DNA from: Cristatella mucedo
Taxonomy: Eukaryota; Bryozoa; Phylactolaemata; Cristatellidae
Assembly: GCA_009760855.2 (NCBI GenBank)
Contig: WPIO01000017.1
Span: 4,430,001-4,492,000, forward strand
Direction: 5' to 3'
Length of the DNA: 62,000 nucleotides
Positions 1 to 9,960 of the stretch are shown here, piece after piece. Position 1 is the first letter of the stretch, and each line of letters begins with the position of its first letter. The translations under genes were made by a program, and so were the position numbers. The notes under the pieces are model-generated. The model was not told the DNA's origin. It made no database searches and worked only from the letters and a program-made list of their open reading frames with translations.

Positions 1-34
1 ACAAGCAGCATATTTGCTAAAAGATGCTGACACT

Positions 35-165
35 CACCTGTAGGTGCCTCCATTCTCTTGCTCCAGCCTACCGATCTGATGTAGTGCCCCATCAGGCCTA
101 TTATCACGCAACATGCTTTTCTGACTCTGGTCAATTAATGCTGTCCCTGGCTAACCTAAAATGTG
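35..165 (+). mobile_element. LINE B (CR1/L2-type) coding fragment
   Basis: Short diverged piece of the C-terminal coding region of the LINE called B here (fullest coding copy at 44.99-46.29 kb). The run 'cattctcttgctccagcc' followed by a Tyr-x-Ser-Asp-Leu-like segment matches that copy. No intact reading frame. It abuts a LINE B fragment of opposite orientation. Confidence 0.5.
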
Positions 166-690
166 AATAATAAGAATGATATATTCGTGTAGCGCCCTCG
201 GAGAACTGGATCTCTTTCTAGGCTCTTTACATATGCTGTAAACGAAGCATGCTCAAATGGTTAGTGGTAACATGCACAGTCTCAGCACGCATAAGAACAC
301 AAAAGGACAAATCACCTGGACCCAGCAAATGATGGGAGGAACAGGTGCGTTTTTAGCTTCTTTGTATACGTCATAAAGTCAGGGGCTGTCGTGACATCAG
401 TCGGGAATGGGTTCCGGGTGTAGGGAGCATAGTAACGACAGGTAGGGTCTCCAAAGGATTCGAGCTTGGCTCGTGGCACAGCTAGACGATTTGAGTCAGA
501 ACACGTGGGTGGCACGATGCCTAGGCTGGTTTGGGAGCAGTTCTAATTGGTAGGCTGGAGCCAAAGAATGAAGGGGGCAAAAAGTTAGCGATACAACTAG
601 TTGAGTCAATGCGCTGCTTGATGGGGAGCCATTGCAGGTCATCTCTTGGAGACTACGCTCTTCAGTTACTATGCTCTCAAAAGTTGATCT
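166..690 (-). mobile_element. LINE B 3' fragment
   Basis: On the minus strand this reads from the C-terminal LINE B coding region into its 3' UTR and ends in the family tail (plus strand 'gtagcgccctcggagaact'). Remnants of the Arg-Ala-Lys-Leu-Glu-Ser-Phe-Gly-Asp segment are visible at about 430-480. Frameshifted, so a dead copy. It forms an inverted pair with the fragment at 35-165. Confidence 0.65.
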
Positions 691-1107
691 CATTGCCGAT
701 GGACATCACGTCACCTCCTGATTTGATGATATTCCAAATGAAGCTTTCAGCCTGCCTATTTCACACAGCCTGTTCTCTCCCTGAGTGGAATGTCTTTTGC
801 CTGCTTGTGCTTGCGAAACTGCCAGTTTTTACCAAAGGCAACATTGACTGAATTAATTTTCTATGGAGGCCCAGTGAACTTGTCTCTCTATTTCCTGTGC
901 GCTTCTCTTACCTCTGCGTAACTCGGTATGTGGAGGTGACTGGAGATCCAACTGGCCAGCGGTCGTGTATGTCTTCTTGCGTGCTTTGTCTGCAAGCTGG
1001 TCAATGCATGGTGCTCGAGTATTTTTGAAAACTTGCCTAGGCGCTGTGCCTCTCTTGTGATTAACTATTGGTTGTTACTTCTATTGAAGGAATTGTTAAT
1101 ATATTAA
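691..1107. other. No feature recognised
   Basis: Unique-looking, moderately AT-rich sequence. I see no exon-like reading frame or repeat family member here. Confidence 0.5.
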
Positions 1108-1200
1108 TAATAATAATACATTTTTTATTGCCCCTCGCAGAACTCAATATGTTTCTAGGCACTTTAGTTTTCTGCAACGAAAACATGATCGAAGTAAGTG
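1108..1200 (-). mobile_element. LINE B tail fragment
   Basis: A short (AATA)n run is followed by a 'gcccctcgcagaactcaat' block and 'tctaggcacttta', the reverse complement of the LINE B 3' terminus. Only the end of the element is present. Confidence 0.5.
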
Positions 1201-1309
1201 TGTAAGCCTTGCTTTGGTTACATGGGAAGCACTAACACTTCATATTGCGTTCACAGCATGCATGTCGTGCAAAAGCACAAGCTAGTGAATACAGCGAATT
1301 GTATATATA

Positions 1310-1437
1310 ATTCATTTATATAGCACCCCAAGATAACTTAATCTCTATTCAGGCGCTTCACATATGCCTCGGGGCTCGAGCCCACGACCTCAGTCAGACC
1401 TTGGTCGGGGTTGTGTCAGACATCACCCTTTACTGGC
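1310..1437 (-). mobile_element. SINE family S2, tRNA-headed
   Basis: Minus-strand copy of a SINE with a degenerate tRNA-like head (B-box-like 'gggctcgagccc') and a LINE-like tail, seen here as 'tcatttatatagcacccc' on the plus strand. The internal phrase 'tctattcaggcgcttcacat' recurs in every S2 copy in the window. Confidence 0.7.
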
Positions 1438-1477
1438 CCTCTGAGCTGCGTGAGTGAATGGGAATGTTCTCCTCCTC

Positions 1478-1518
1478 CCATCTAGATGCACTAGAATAAA
1501 TCAAGTGCATCTAGATGG
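1478..1518. repeat. Perfect 15-bp inverted repeat
   Basis: Arms 1478-1492 (ccatctagatgcact) and 1504-1518 are exact reverse complements around an 11-base AT-rich loop. It lies just upstream, on the minus strand, of the S2 SINE. Function unknown. Confidence 0.6.
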
Positions 1519-2077
1519 TTCGTCCTACGTTAGGTTTATACGTAACCTAGTAGCTGTTAAGCGTTGGCTATGAATACCGACTCGCTTGTCAGATTTGAGT
1601 GCTTGCAAGATTCCGGTCGCAGTTCGCCATCAAAGAGCGAGGGTAACTCTGCGTTCCTCGCATTTACTTACCCGGTCACCGGCTGCATTCGCCAACGCTC
1701 CACCTAACGTTACCCCGATCACTCTGGAGTCGCTTGAAAGCCGGCAACCTTTACTATAGCGGTAAGGAATCCTGCAAGGTACCCGGTATCATTTAGCCAC
1801 ATTGGCCAGTCCAGCTGCTTGAGCGCACAGTTGCCACGGCCGATACTTCCAGCCTGTTGGGTCAATCAACGTCTTCGTTTGGAAGCAATCTCCCCCGTCG
1901 GTGCGCTATTGAAGCTCCCTGGCAGCTCCCGTTAACTCTTCGGCAGCGTGCAAGGTCATTTGCTCTCAGCTTTTCGTTGTGCACTGCTTTGCAGCGCACT
2001 GTCTGCTGTATGGGAGCTTCTCGTACTTCGGATCACTGTCTTTGCCCGACCGTCGTAACTTCATTGCTGTGCTGCAG
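1519..2077. other. Mostly unassigned; possibly intron and small exon
   Basis: No repeat recognised. Around 1600-1640 a short stretch rich in Ser, Arg and Lys codons is followed by a donor-like 'gtaact', but its phase does not match the terminal exon candidate at 2078, so I do not call it. Confidence 0.3.
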
Positions 2078-2132
2078 GTCAAAAAGCCATAAAAAACACA
2101 AGCACAAGCGCAAGAAGGCGAGCCGATCCTGA
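2078..2132 (+). CDS. Candidate terminal coding exon with basic Lys/His tail
   Basis: A strong acceptor (pyrimidine-rich 'cattgctgtgctgcag') precedes 17 codons ending at a TGA at 2130-2132. The encoded tail SKSHKKHKHKRKKASRS is the kind of Lys/His/Arg-rich end found on splicing-associated and Mediator-type nuclear proteins. Three AATAAA hexamers follow within 80 bases of the stop (2182, 2197, 2206), as expected for a 3' UTR. The exon starts with one base completing a split codon. Upstream exons were not found, so the gene cannot be named. It could also be chance coding in a repeat-rich interval. Confidence 0.4.
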
Positions 2133-2181
2133 CCAGATGAGGCCGGCTTGGTGGAAGCTCAACAAAAATGGCCCAACAGCT

Positions 2182-2211
2182 AATAAACAACACATAAATA
2201 AACGAAATAAA
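2182..2211 (+). promoter_or_regulatory. Clustered polyadenylation signals
   Basis: Three AATAAA hexamers (2182-2187, 2197-2202, 2206-2211) sit 50-80 bases after the stop codon of the candidate terminal exon. Consistent with transcript 3'-end formation on the plus strand. Confidence 0.4.
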
Positions 2212-2679
2212 GGTTTAATTCACTTCAGTAAAGCCAAGAGTAAACAATAGCAGCAGCAGTAGCTGCTTCGGCAGCAGCAACAGCAGTTTCGTGGTGGTAG
2301 GTAGCAGTTGCATGTACGTAACAAGGTGCTTGGCGGCAGCAGCAGCAAGGGCATAATACGCCTACGGCCACCGAAGCACGCCTGATTGGTGACAGTCCTT
2401 ACCGGTTTCGGCAAGAGTCGTCTGATGCCTGGACGCAGAGCCAGCAGTTCCCGTGCTAAGGTAGACGTGCGCGGCGACCCAAACCATGCCAAGGCTGCGG
2501 CACTCTCGCCAGGCAACCTTTGACAGACTGGCATTTTGCTCGGCTTGTCGGAAAAACTGAAAGCGCCTGCAGCCCATTAGCAAGAGTAGATCCGAGCCTC
2601 TCAAAGGCAAAAGTGCCCGAATACAGATTCACTTCTCCTTATGTGTTATACGAAGATTTCTTATAAATATAATTATTAA
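2212..2679. other. Unassigned; GCA-rich microsatellite-like stretch
   Basis: Imperfect GCA/CAG triplets occur at about 2250-2350. Open frames across them look like by-products of the triplets. Nothing else recognised. Confidence 0.4.
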
Positions 2680-3130
2680 CACACTACGCGTCAGCGTACA
2701 CGAGTGCATAAAAGACAGCTCTCGTGGACGGAGCAAATGCTTCGGCGAACAGGTAAGCTTTTAGCGTCTTTTCAAATGCTTTCAACTTAAGTATGTCGCG
2801 AGGTAAACCAGGAATGATTTCCAGGCTGTAGGGAACATGCTAAATGAAGACGTCATCTCCAAATATGCGAGGTTTGGTAGATGCACAGTTCAACGACCTG
2901 AGTCGAAAGTCGCGGGTGCCACGACGGCTGGTACGATTGGGAAGTAGCTCCAATAGGTCATCAGCATCAGAGCAAGAGTGTACAAGCAAGAGTAGAACGC
3001 CAGGCCACCATCGGTAGATTTTAGTTCCAGAAAGAAATAGCTAGCGCTTGCTGCAAATATCGTTCATGTCCACACACTGAGCAGCGACAGTAAGCGTACG
3101 CTGCAGTTGAATCGGATACTCATTACGTGT
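2680..3130 (-). mobile_element. Old LINE 3'-region relic (weak)
   Basis: Read on the minus strand, the order of motifs resembles the LINE C-terminal coding region ('aaatgcttcaacttaag', 'ccaggctgtagggaacat', 'gcgaggtttggtagatgc'), but divergence is high and no frame survives. Could be a different LINE family. Confidence 0.3.
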
Positions 3131-4133
3131 TAACATCGTAGTCCCCTCGGGTTCCATAAGGAGGTAAGCGATCTGAAATTCACTCGAGTTCGATTAAGCA
3201 CTGCTCCTTGACTCGCCAAACTTTGGCAGTTTAACATTTATGTGGAAAGTTTAGCAGTTACATGCAAAGTGCGTAGAAAACAGATCAGTTCTCTGGTGGC
3301 GCTATACAAATACATCATTGTTATTATTATAGCAGGAGTTTTTCTGTGTGTCTCACTTAAGAACGAAACAAAAGAAAGCAGGAGGAAACAGAACGAAACG
3401 GCAGAACGAAGATTCGCCTTTATTCTGAGGCACTCATTTACGCTTGATAACCGTCCTGATCGAAATTCTTACTTTGACAAAAAGGCTCACCCATTCAGCC
3501 ACAGGCAATGAGACTAGTACAAGATGACCGATAAGGATTCTCAGCGATTATTCCGCACTTCTGAAACTACATGTGACAAACTGGCTGCAGCGGCTTTTCA
3601 ACTTACGTCATTGGGCCATAAAATTAGTTCAAGTGGCAGGTGCTAGTCCTGGCCGACGCGTGGCAGACACCGGCGAACCAAAATCAAAATCAAAAGCTGT
3701 CTGGCTGCTATGGCATTCTAAAGTTCGCTATGACGAATAGATGGTGCCCATTGACCGTGTGTAGCTGGCCTAATACCTGACCGCAGCGCGAATTTAGTAT
3801 ACGCAGCGCCAATGCACGCAAAGATTAGTATTCCGGCTATCGATTGGCTGTCGTGGTCAGGACAGCCCTTTCTCCTTCCCCCCCCCCCCTCCCAGAGCCC
3901 AGAGACTGGCCTACAGCCCGAATGTAGGATGTGAATCGGCGCCCGACGATCCGATCTATCTGGTCCTTCTTGGGCCCTCTGGAGACCGACCCTGAAGTGG
4001 CTTGGCGGGCACGTGTCGTCCTATAGGCGTCTTTTGTCGCTCTTTAGGAGTCCTACAAGTCTGTCGGCCAAGTATTCAGACGGGGAAGGCCTCAACATTG
4101 GCTCGGCTTTCTGCCAGCATTTGCTTGTACATA
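3131..4133. other. No feature recognised
   Basis: Apart from a run of about 11 C near 3880, I see no exon, RNA gene or repeat family here. Confidence 0.45.
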
Positions 4134-4153
4134 TAATTCATTTGTATAACGCC

Positions 4154-4247
<94 letters not shown>

Positions 4248-4385
4248 GAGCGAGAGAGAGAGAGAGAGAGAGAGCTTAATCTCTATTTAAGCACTTCACA
4301 TGTGCCACGGCGCTCGAGCCCACGAACTCGGTAATCAACTGCATTCACCTTGACCTTGGTCGGGGCTGGCACCTTACCCACTAGC
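4134..4385 (-). mobile_element. SINE S2 interrupted by (GA)n expansion
   Basis: The S2 tail (plus strand 'tcatttgtataacgccctg') and body ('cttaatctctatttaagc', 'gctcgagcccacgaactc') are separated by a long GA tract. In other S2 copies this position reads 'aagagagcttaatctc' or similar, so the short native GAGAG is the likely seed of the expansion. Confidence 0.75.
4156..4274. repeat. (GA)n microsatellite, about 119 bp
   Basis: Nearly pure AG dinucleotides with two GCGAG interruptions. The Arg-Glu dipeptide open frame across it is an artefact of the repeat. Confidence 0.95.
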
Positions 4386-5345
4386 CCGGGGTTCGGACAT
4401 TTCCCCCTGGACATTTCCCGCTGGACATTCCCCCCCCCCCCCCGACATTTCCCCAGGGACATTTGCCCCTGGGGTAGGACATTTCCCCCGTATATGGTTT
4501 AGGGTTTAGGTTTTAGGGTTTAGAGTTTAGGGTTTAGGGTTTTTAGGATTTTTAGGGTTTAGGGCTTAGTGTTTAGGGCTTAGGGTTTAGTGCTTAGGGT
4601 TTAGGGTTTTAGTGTTTAGGGTTTAGGGCTTAGAATTTGGGGTTTAGGGTTTAGAGTTTAGGGTTTAGAATTTGGGGTTTAGGGTTTAGAGTTTAGGGTT
4701 TAGCGTTTAGGGTTTTAGGGTTTAGGGTTTTTAAGGTTGGGGGTTTTAGGGTTTAGGGATTAGGGTTTAGAATTTAGGGTTTAGCCCTAGCGTTTAAGGT
4801 TTAGTGTTTAGAGTTTAGATTTAGGGTTTAGTGCTTAGCGTTTAGGTTTTAGGCTTTAAGGTGGGCTGCGCTTTAATTTGTGCGTATTAGGGCATAACTA
4901 TATCTCTTGAAGTCGAGCTATACTCAGTGGACCTCTGAGGCTCAGCGCTCATTTTCACGAACGAAGCGCCGTAGCGCGCGCCCGCTTTGACGGGTACGAA
5001 CACGTGCCTGGTGGCGTCGAGCGGGACCTGACTTCCGCGGGACCAAACTGTGTAGCTCGCCGCTGCCGCAGCCACCGCAACCGCCGCCGCCGCCGCCGCT
5101 CGCTCCATTAGAAACCATCCTTCTAATCCATCCATTCCTCAAATTATACTGAGTTGATTTTATTTTAATAGAGCATGAACTTCATTTAATCATTTGTGTA
5201 TATATCTGTATTCTTAGTTATACATTCATCAACATGGGGGAAATGTCCTCCGGGGGGGGGAATGTCCGGGCGGAAATGTCCTATGGTCCATCGGGGGGGG
5301 GGAATGTCGGGGGGGGGCAACGTCCAGGCGGGAAATGCCTTACAA
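4386..5345. mobile_element. Composite repeat with inverted GGACATTTCCCC termini (copy 1)
   Basis: Left end (4398-4490): tandem GGACATTTCCCC-like units in plus orientation. Right end (5233-5340): the same unit inverted (GGGGAAATGTCC). Between them are a TTTAGGG-type array and a GC-rich segment, and next to the right end is a block (about 5140-5232) shared with copy 2 at 17.86 kb. Inverted ends plus a second dispersed copy suggest a non-autonomous mobile element. No transposase is visible. The short Ala-rich frames at about 4.9-5.1 kb look like GC-triplet artefacts. Confidence 0.5.
4497..4862 (+). repeat. Degenerate TTTAGGG array
   Basis: About 50 imperfect units of TTTAGGG and variants (tttttagg, gcttag, tttagag). 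The motif equals the plant-type telomere repeat, not the usual animal TTAGGG or TTAGG. It is internal, degenerate and enclosed by minisatellites, so it is more likely a satellite than a telomere. Confidence 0.85.
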
Positions 5346-6408
5346 CCCACTACAATGCAATGCGACAATGTCTTCTCACAAAGCCGACAGGAGAGTTGCA
5401 ACGCCAGCTCCGCATCCACAGATGAAGGAGAAGCGATGCAATAGGCCGATCGTTGCCTTTCGCATGGATAGCACGGGAGCCCGTCAGCTCAAACTTCTAA
5501 GGCACTCATTGCCGAGCGCGAGGAGCATGTTTCGTGGCAACTTGCAGCGAACTTCGCCACCCACGCAAGCGCTCTAGCAATACAGCGTAGCCCATTTCGT
5601 CCTTATTAAGGTTTTTTATATCTGGGCCCGCCAATCGTAGCCAGAAGTGCCACCTGCCTACTTACTGCCGGCCGCAGAGTCACTGCCGCTCAACCTGAGG
5701 CTCTCGGCTGAGCGGCTGCCGCTGCTTCTGGAGTCCCGGCGCCCTTCACCTCTGGCATGCTAGCCCATCGGCCCGCAAGCCGTTACTAGCGAGAACTAGA
5801 CGTTACTGCCTTGAGCCGGCTGAGCGCTCCCCGCCCCCTCCCAAGGCCACCGGTTGCAGGTAACAGCTTGACGTGAAGGCCTGCGATAGCCCTGCTCGAC
5901 CGCCCAATACACTAACTGCTTTCGGGGCGCAGGTGGTTCTCGGTAGCGAACACACAATAGGTGCCTGCCGGGCCGGGCTGGGTTCAGTCGGAGCGCGTAT
6001 TCCGCCGTTCGCCGGCAACGAGACAAGAATTTCCACAATGACCCTGCCGCCTGTTTACCCTCCTCGTGGAAGCAGAAGCAGAGCAACACGAGCTGACCAG
6101 ACGCGCGGCCGAGCTATTGATCTACCCCAGCCCAAATATTTGAGGTCGAAAGTCAGACCTCTCAGAAAAACAAGGGGTCGTCAATCGGGGCAGCCACTCT
6201 CTGAGCCAGACAGAAATACATCGCAGCCACAATGCGGAATATCACTGAGAGGTGGGAGGTCAGAAAAAGCTGGCTTGTGTGCTTGCTGACGCGAACAAAT
6301 AGTGTACACTATTTTAAGGTTTATCAAGTGGATTCGCGTCTAGTTGATTTCCATGCCCGTTCCAGCTACAGTCAGGAACTCCAGGTAAAAAAAATAAATA
6401 ACAAATAC
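5346..6408. other. No gene recognised
   Basis: Moderately GC-rich, with several short open frames but no recognisable domain or splice-supported exon. Confidence 0.4.
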
Positions 6409-6580
6409 TAGCTGATTGAACAGCCTCTTTTTGTATGGCGACAGAAGAGCCTTTACGGCTATCACTGCCGCTTGCAGTGGCGATAAAGGATCGCCCACCG
6501 CAGGATTCGAACCCACAACCTCGGGGCCGAGGTCGTGAAAAGCAACCGCCTTGCCTAGTGAGCCATTACGGCTCACCAGG
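6409..6580 (-). mobile_element. SINE family S1, tRNA-headed
   Basis: Minus-strand copy with a tRNA-like head (B-box region 'ggattcgaacccac' on the plus strand), a stem-forming 'cctcggggccgagg', a body containing 'ggcgataaaggatcgccc', and the tail 'acagcctctttttgtat'. Nearly full length and among the best preserved S1 copies here. Confidence 0.8.
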
Positions 6581-7433
6581 TCTCTGCACTTCTCCTGAGC
6601 ATCGACTTCCATGTAAGCGTTTACCATAGAACAAACAAGCTGGGAGTAGACACTGGGGCATTTTGTCTGCCTGCATACATTTGATGGCAGGCAGCCAATC
6701 GCTAATGCTCGGTCTCCTCGGCTTGTACGAAGCATCCGGCCAACCGGTTCCGAAGATACTTTGCACCCGCCAGTCAAGAGAGCTCTGACTGTTCCCGCGA
6801 GCTTGTGGAGCAGCCTCGGAGTGCGTGCAATGCCGCTGAGAGCCATCTGCTGAGACTGCAACTGCAGGCGTCCCATAAAGTCGGTAAGGAAGAGGTCAGC
6901 AGGCTAAGGAAGGGGCTAAGGTCAGAGTTGAGCAGGCTCTGGCCTCCCTTAGACCGACCCGCCCATTCAGCCATCGAGTAACCTCGAGTAAGGCCAAGGG
7001 GTGGGGATCTTCTGAATATGCCTCCCTCGAAACTAGTAGTACTTGTGCCTTTGGCTAAAGCTTTGTGATGCCAGGATGCAAGACCTGCACAGACAGGCTA
7101 CCTAGAGATAGCTTTCCTCCTCTGCAGAGTTTTTCAGGGAACAACCTTTCGCGATAGAGTGCCCATGAGCCAGTGAGCTTCGGCAAGACTCGCTCGTACG
7201 AAGCCGTGTCTCGGCTTCTTGTGAGTTTCCTCGTCGTTCTGTGTGCTAGCCGTTCGTAAGCTTTTTCTGCCTCGGAAGTGAGTGCATTGAACTCACACCG
7301 CAAATGACAAACGATGCACCGAACGTGAGCCTTTTTTCGGAGCCGTAAACAATGACATAGAACTGTAGTTCTTCACCAGCTGTCTAGCCAGCGGCCACTT
7401 AAAGAGCGTCGGACAATGGCTGTCGACACAAGC
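6581..7433. other. No feature recognised
   Basis: Several short frames on the minus strand carry no recognisable domain. No repeats seen. Confidence 0.4.
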
Positions 7434-7492
7434 ACACACACACACGCGCGCGCGCGCGCACGCACGCATGCACGCACGCACGCACACAGCCT
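7434..7492. repeat. (CA)n/(CG)n microsatellite
   Basis: CACACA passes into CGCGCG and then CACGCACG units: an alternating purine-pyrimidine tract. Confidence 0.9.
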
Positions 7493-9784
7493 GTCATGCC
7501 ACTCACACAATTTGGCACACAGAGTGGGAGACCCATCGATGAATCAATCTCTCGGGTCAAAGTAATTGCTTCAAATGTCAGGTATGCTCGCCTCCAGGAC
7601 AGGGAGCTCCAGGGGGAAGCCAGACCTCAACCATAGCAGAGGTAGCCAATTTAGGAAAGCTGAAATCCAGTGGGTTCAGGGCCCATTGAACACTTCCTTG
7701 CGCCCACAACATAGGGTTAACCAGCGTGGCTGGCTGGATCAGCAGCTGGATTTTGCAGCTTTGGTTTGGCAGTCGGGACAAAGGTAACATTTTATTTTTT
7801 CCTTGTTATGAGAAGGATCATGTTACCCCGGTCTCCTGCAGTCAACCGGGGAGGGGGGCTGGCACTTAATGCAACCACCCAATTTTAAGGTCGACGTGAG
7901 ATTTTTCGTCACATGCCTTGAGTGCACAAACGGGCGGGCGTTAGCTGCTCGATACCACTTTGCAGCCTGGAATGTAGCATCTGCTCCAGACTTTTGCCCG
8001 ATCAGCCACGTTCGAACAAGTGCTCATTGTGAACTTAAGTTTGTCTTGCTGCAGCAGAAATTGATTACAGTGACAGCAGAAACACATCGATCACCGCAGA
8101 GTATTGCCCTTTGCTTGACAGCGTGAGAATGTAAGGTGTAAGAAAAGAGATCACAGCACTTCGGACACTAATAATTCCGAGAAAAATCGGTATACAAGCC
8201 GACAAGATCAAGCTGTTTCGCAATTTTCTTATGCAGTCCCGGCATTCCTCAGGTCGCGATAGCGAAATGAAAAGCACGGCTTACAACTTTTCAAGTTGGT
8301 ATGTGGCTTATGGCAGGCACGTCGCTGAAGCAGTCAGGAAAGGGGTTGCTTGGCTTTTATGCTCTAGGCCAAGTGACCGTTGCTTTTGACTTCCTTACAC
8401 TGGCACCGTGCTCCCAGGCGAAACATCCAATGTGTTCCGTCACGCCCAGCACAGAACATACTTAGCAGAAACGGCTGTTAAGTGAGCTGCACTTGCATCG
8501 TGCTGCACTTCTGCTCTAACGTGCACCCTGTTGAACACGCCTCTTACGATTCACGTGCCTCACGTCACCCACAATAGGAATGCCCCCTGAGCCACGAACG
8601 TGCACCACTGTATGCTCAAATCGGCCACACCCAGCCCTCCAGCCACAGCAAGTGAGGCCCCCGGTCATCGTAGGGGGGGGGGGGGGCTACGCTCGGGCAG
8701 CAGTGGCCTCATCAATCAGAGTTGGCAGCATTCCATGCATGGTAGCTGAAGGTCCTCCCGGCAATGAAATTGTTCAGTGTTGCTCTTGCAAACATTCAGC
8801 CCTTCCTCTAGCCATAGCAGCATACTAGTTTCGTCCAAGGTGATCTTTAATGAAGGCTTGCATTGTGGCAGCGGCAACTGCTGATCTGGCCTTCCTCCCC
8901 AGTCTCACCCAGCTTAGTCAACGACTTTCACTTAGAGGACGCTCATCATTAGGAGAGACCCGGGCTTAATGAACAGAGCTCCCGAATATCGGGTTGCTTG
9001 TTTTAGATTACATTAGATACATTCATTCAAGTTGATGTGTTAGATTAAGGGAACAGTTTTGGTCTGCATGACCACGGCTAATGTGTTGCTAACAGTGGTG
9101 GAGCCAGCAGCGAGGGGGGCTGCAGGGGACAGCTGTCCCCCAATCTGCAAAGGAGCCGTTCTTCCTGATAGCCTTGATCGCCGGCATTTTCCTTCAGCTG
9201 GTTTTTTAACTCCTGGCTTTTAGCGCCTCGAGTAACGAGGAGTTCGAATGCAGCCATGCCCCGTTGAGACCCATTAGCTAAGTCGTCTCTAGAGGTGGAG
9301 TTAATCCGACAGCCAGCGAGACCTATTTAGGTCCTAGAATAACCTTACCTTGTGCTGAGACACAATCTGGCGAGTAGGCCCGAATAATGTGCAGTACTAA
9401 ACAGGATGCTGGGCTGCTACACTAACCAGGATGTTGGGCTGATGGGCAAGCGAAAGAATGCCATCAGCAAAGGTTTTCAAGCAAATTAAGGTGATGGCTG
9501 AACCTAAGAATGGCTACCAGTAGCTAGGTCCGAGATAAAAACAACTGGCGGAGTGCAGCTTATGTAGCAAAAGCCAGCGACTACCCTTCGAGAGAAGTGA
9601 GGGAGCGAACCTACGGTGAAGGAAAGATAAGTACAACTTGGACTGCGGAGCTGTGCTCTTGCGACTTCTCTTCTAGCAGTATGTACCTTATTGGGCTTTA
9701 GGAGTGTGCCTTCAGGGTTCGGACCATCGCTTGCTGTTGCAGGCATACTTTAGTGTCCGCTGCCTCGCACTTCCGGGGGCTCTG
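7493..9784. other. Unassigned stretch
   Basis: No domain-bearing exon or family repeat recognised. Contains a run of G near 8671-8686 and scattered short frames only. Confidence 0.4.
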
Positions 9785-9960
9785 GTGAGCCGTGGTGGCA
9801 CACTAAGTAAGGCGGTTGCTTTTCACGACCTCGGTCCCGAGGTCACGGGTTCGAATTCTGTGGCGGGCGATCCTTTATTGCTGCTGCTGCAAGCGCTGGT
9901 GATAGCCGTCAAGGCTCTTCTGTCGCTATATAGAAGAGGCTGTTAAATCAGCTAGTTCTG
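9785..9960 (+). mobile_element. SINE S1
   Basis: Full-length-looking S1: head 'gtggtggcacactaagtaag' (A-box region), B box 'gggttcgaattc', body 'gcgatcctttattgctgc', tail 'cgctatatagaagaggctgt'. An insertion of CTG units in the middle distinguishes this copy. Confidence 0.8.

Noticed and set aside
1600-1640. Small exon upstream of the 2078 exon
   Set aside because: The Ser-rich codons look suitable but the donor leaves the wrong phase for joining to 2078.
4013-4279. 88-codon frame ending in Arg-Glu repeats
   Set aside because: It reads through the (GA)n microsatellite; the rest has no conserved content.
4497-4862. A chromosome end
   Set aside because: The array is degenerate, internal and flanked on both sides by minisatellites and unique DNA.
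9785-9865. A tRNA gene
   Set aside because: The head has A- and B-box-like motifs but no full cloverleaf, and it is always followed by the S1 body and tail, so it is a SINE.
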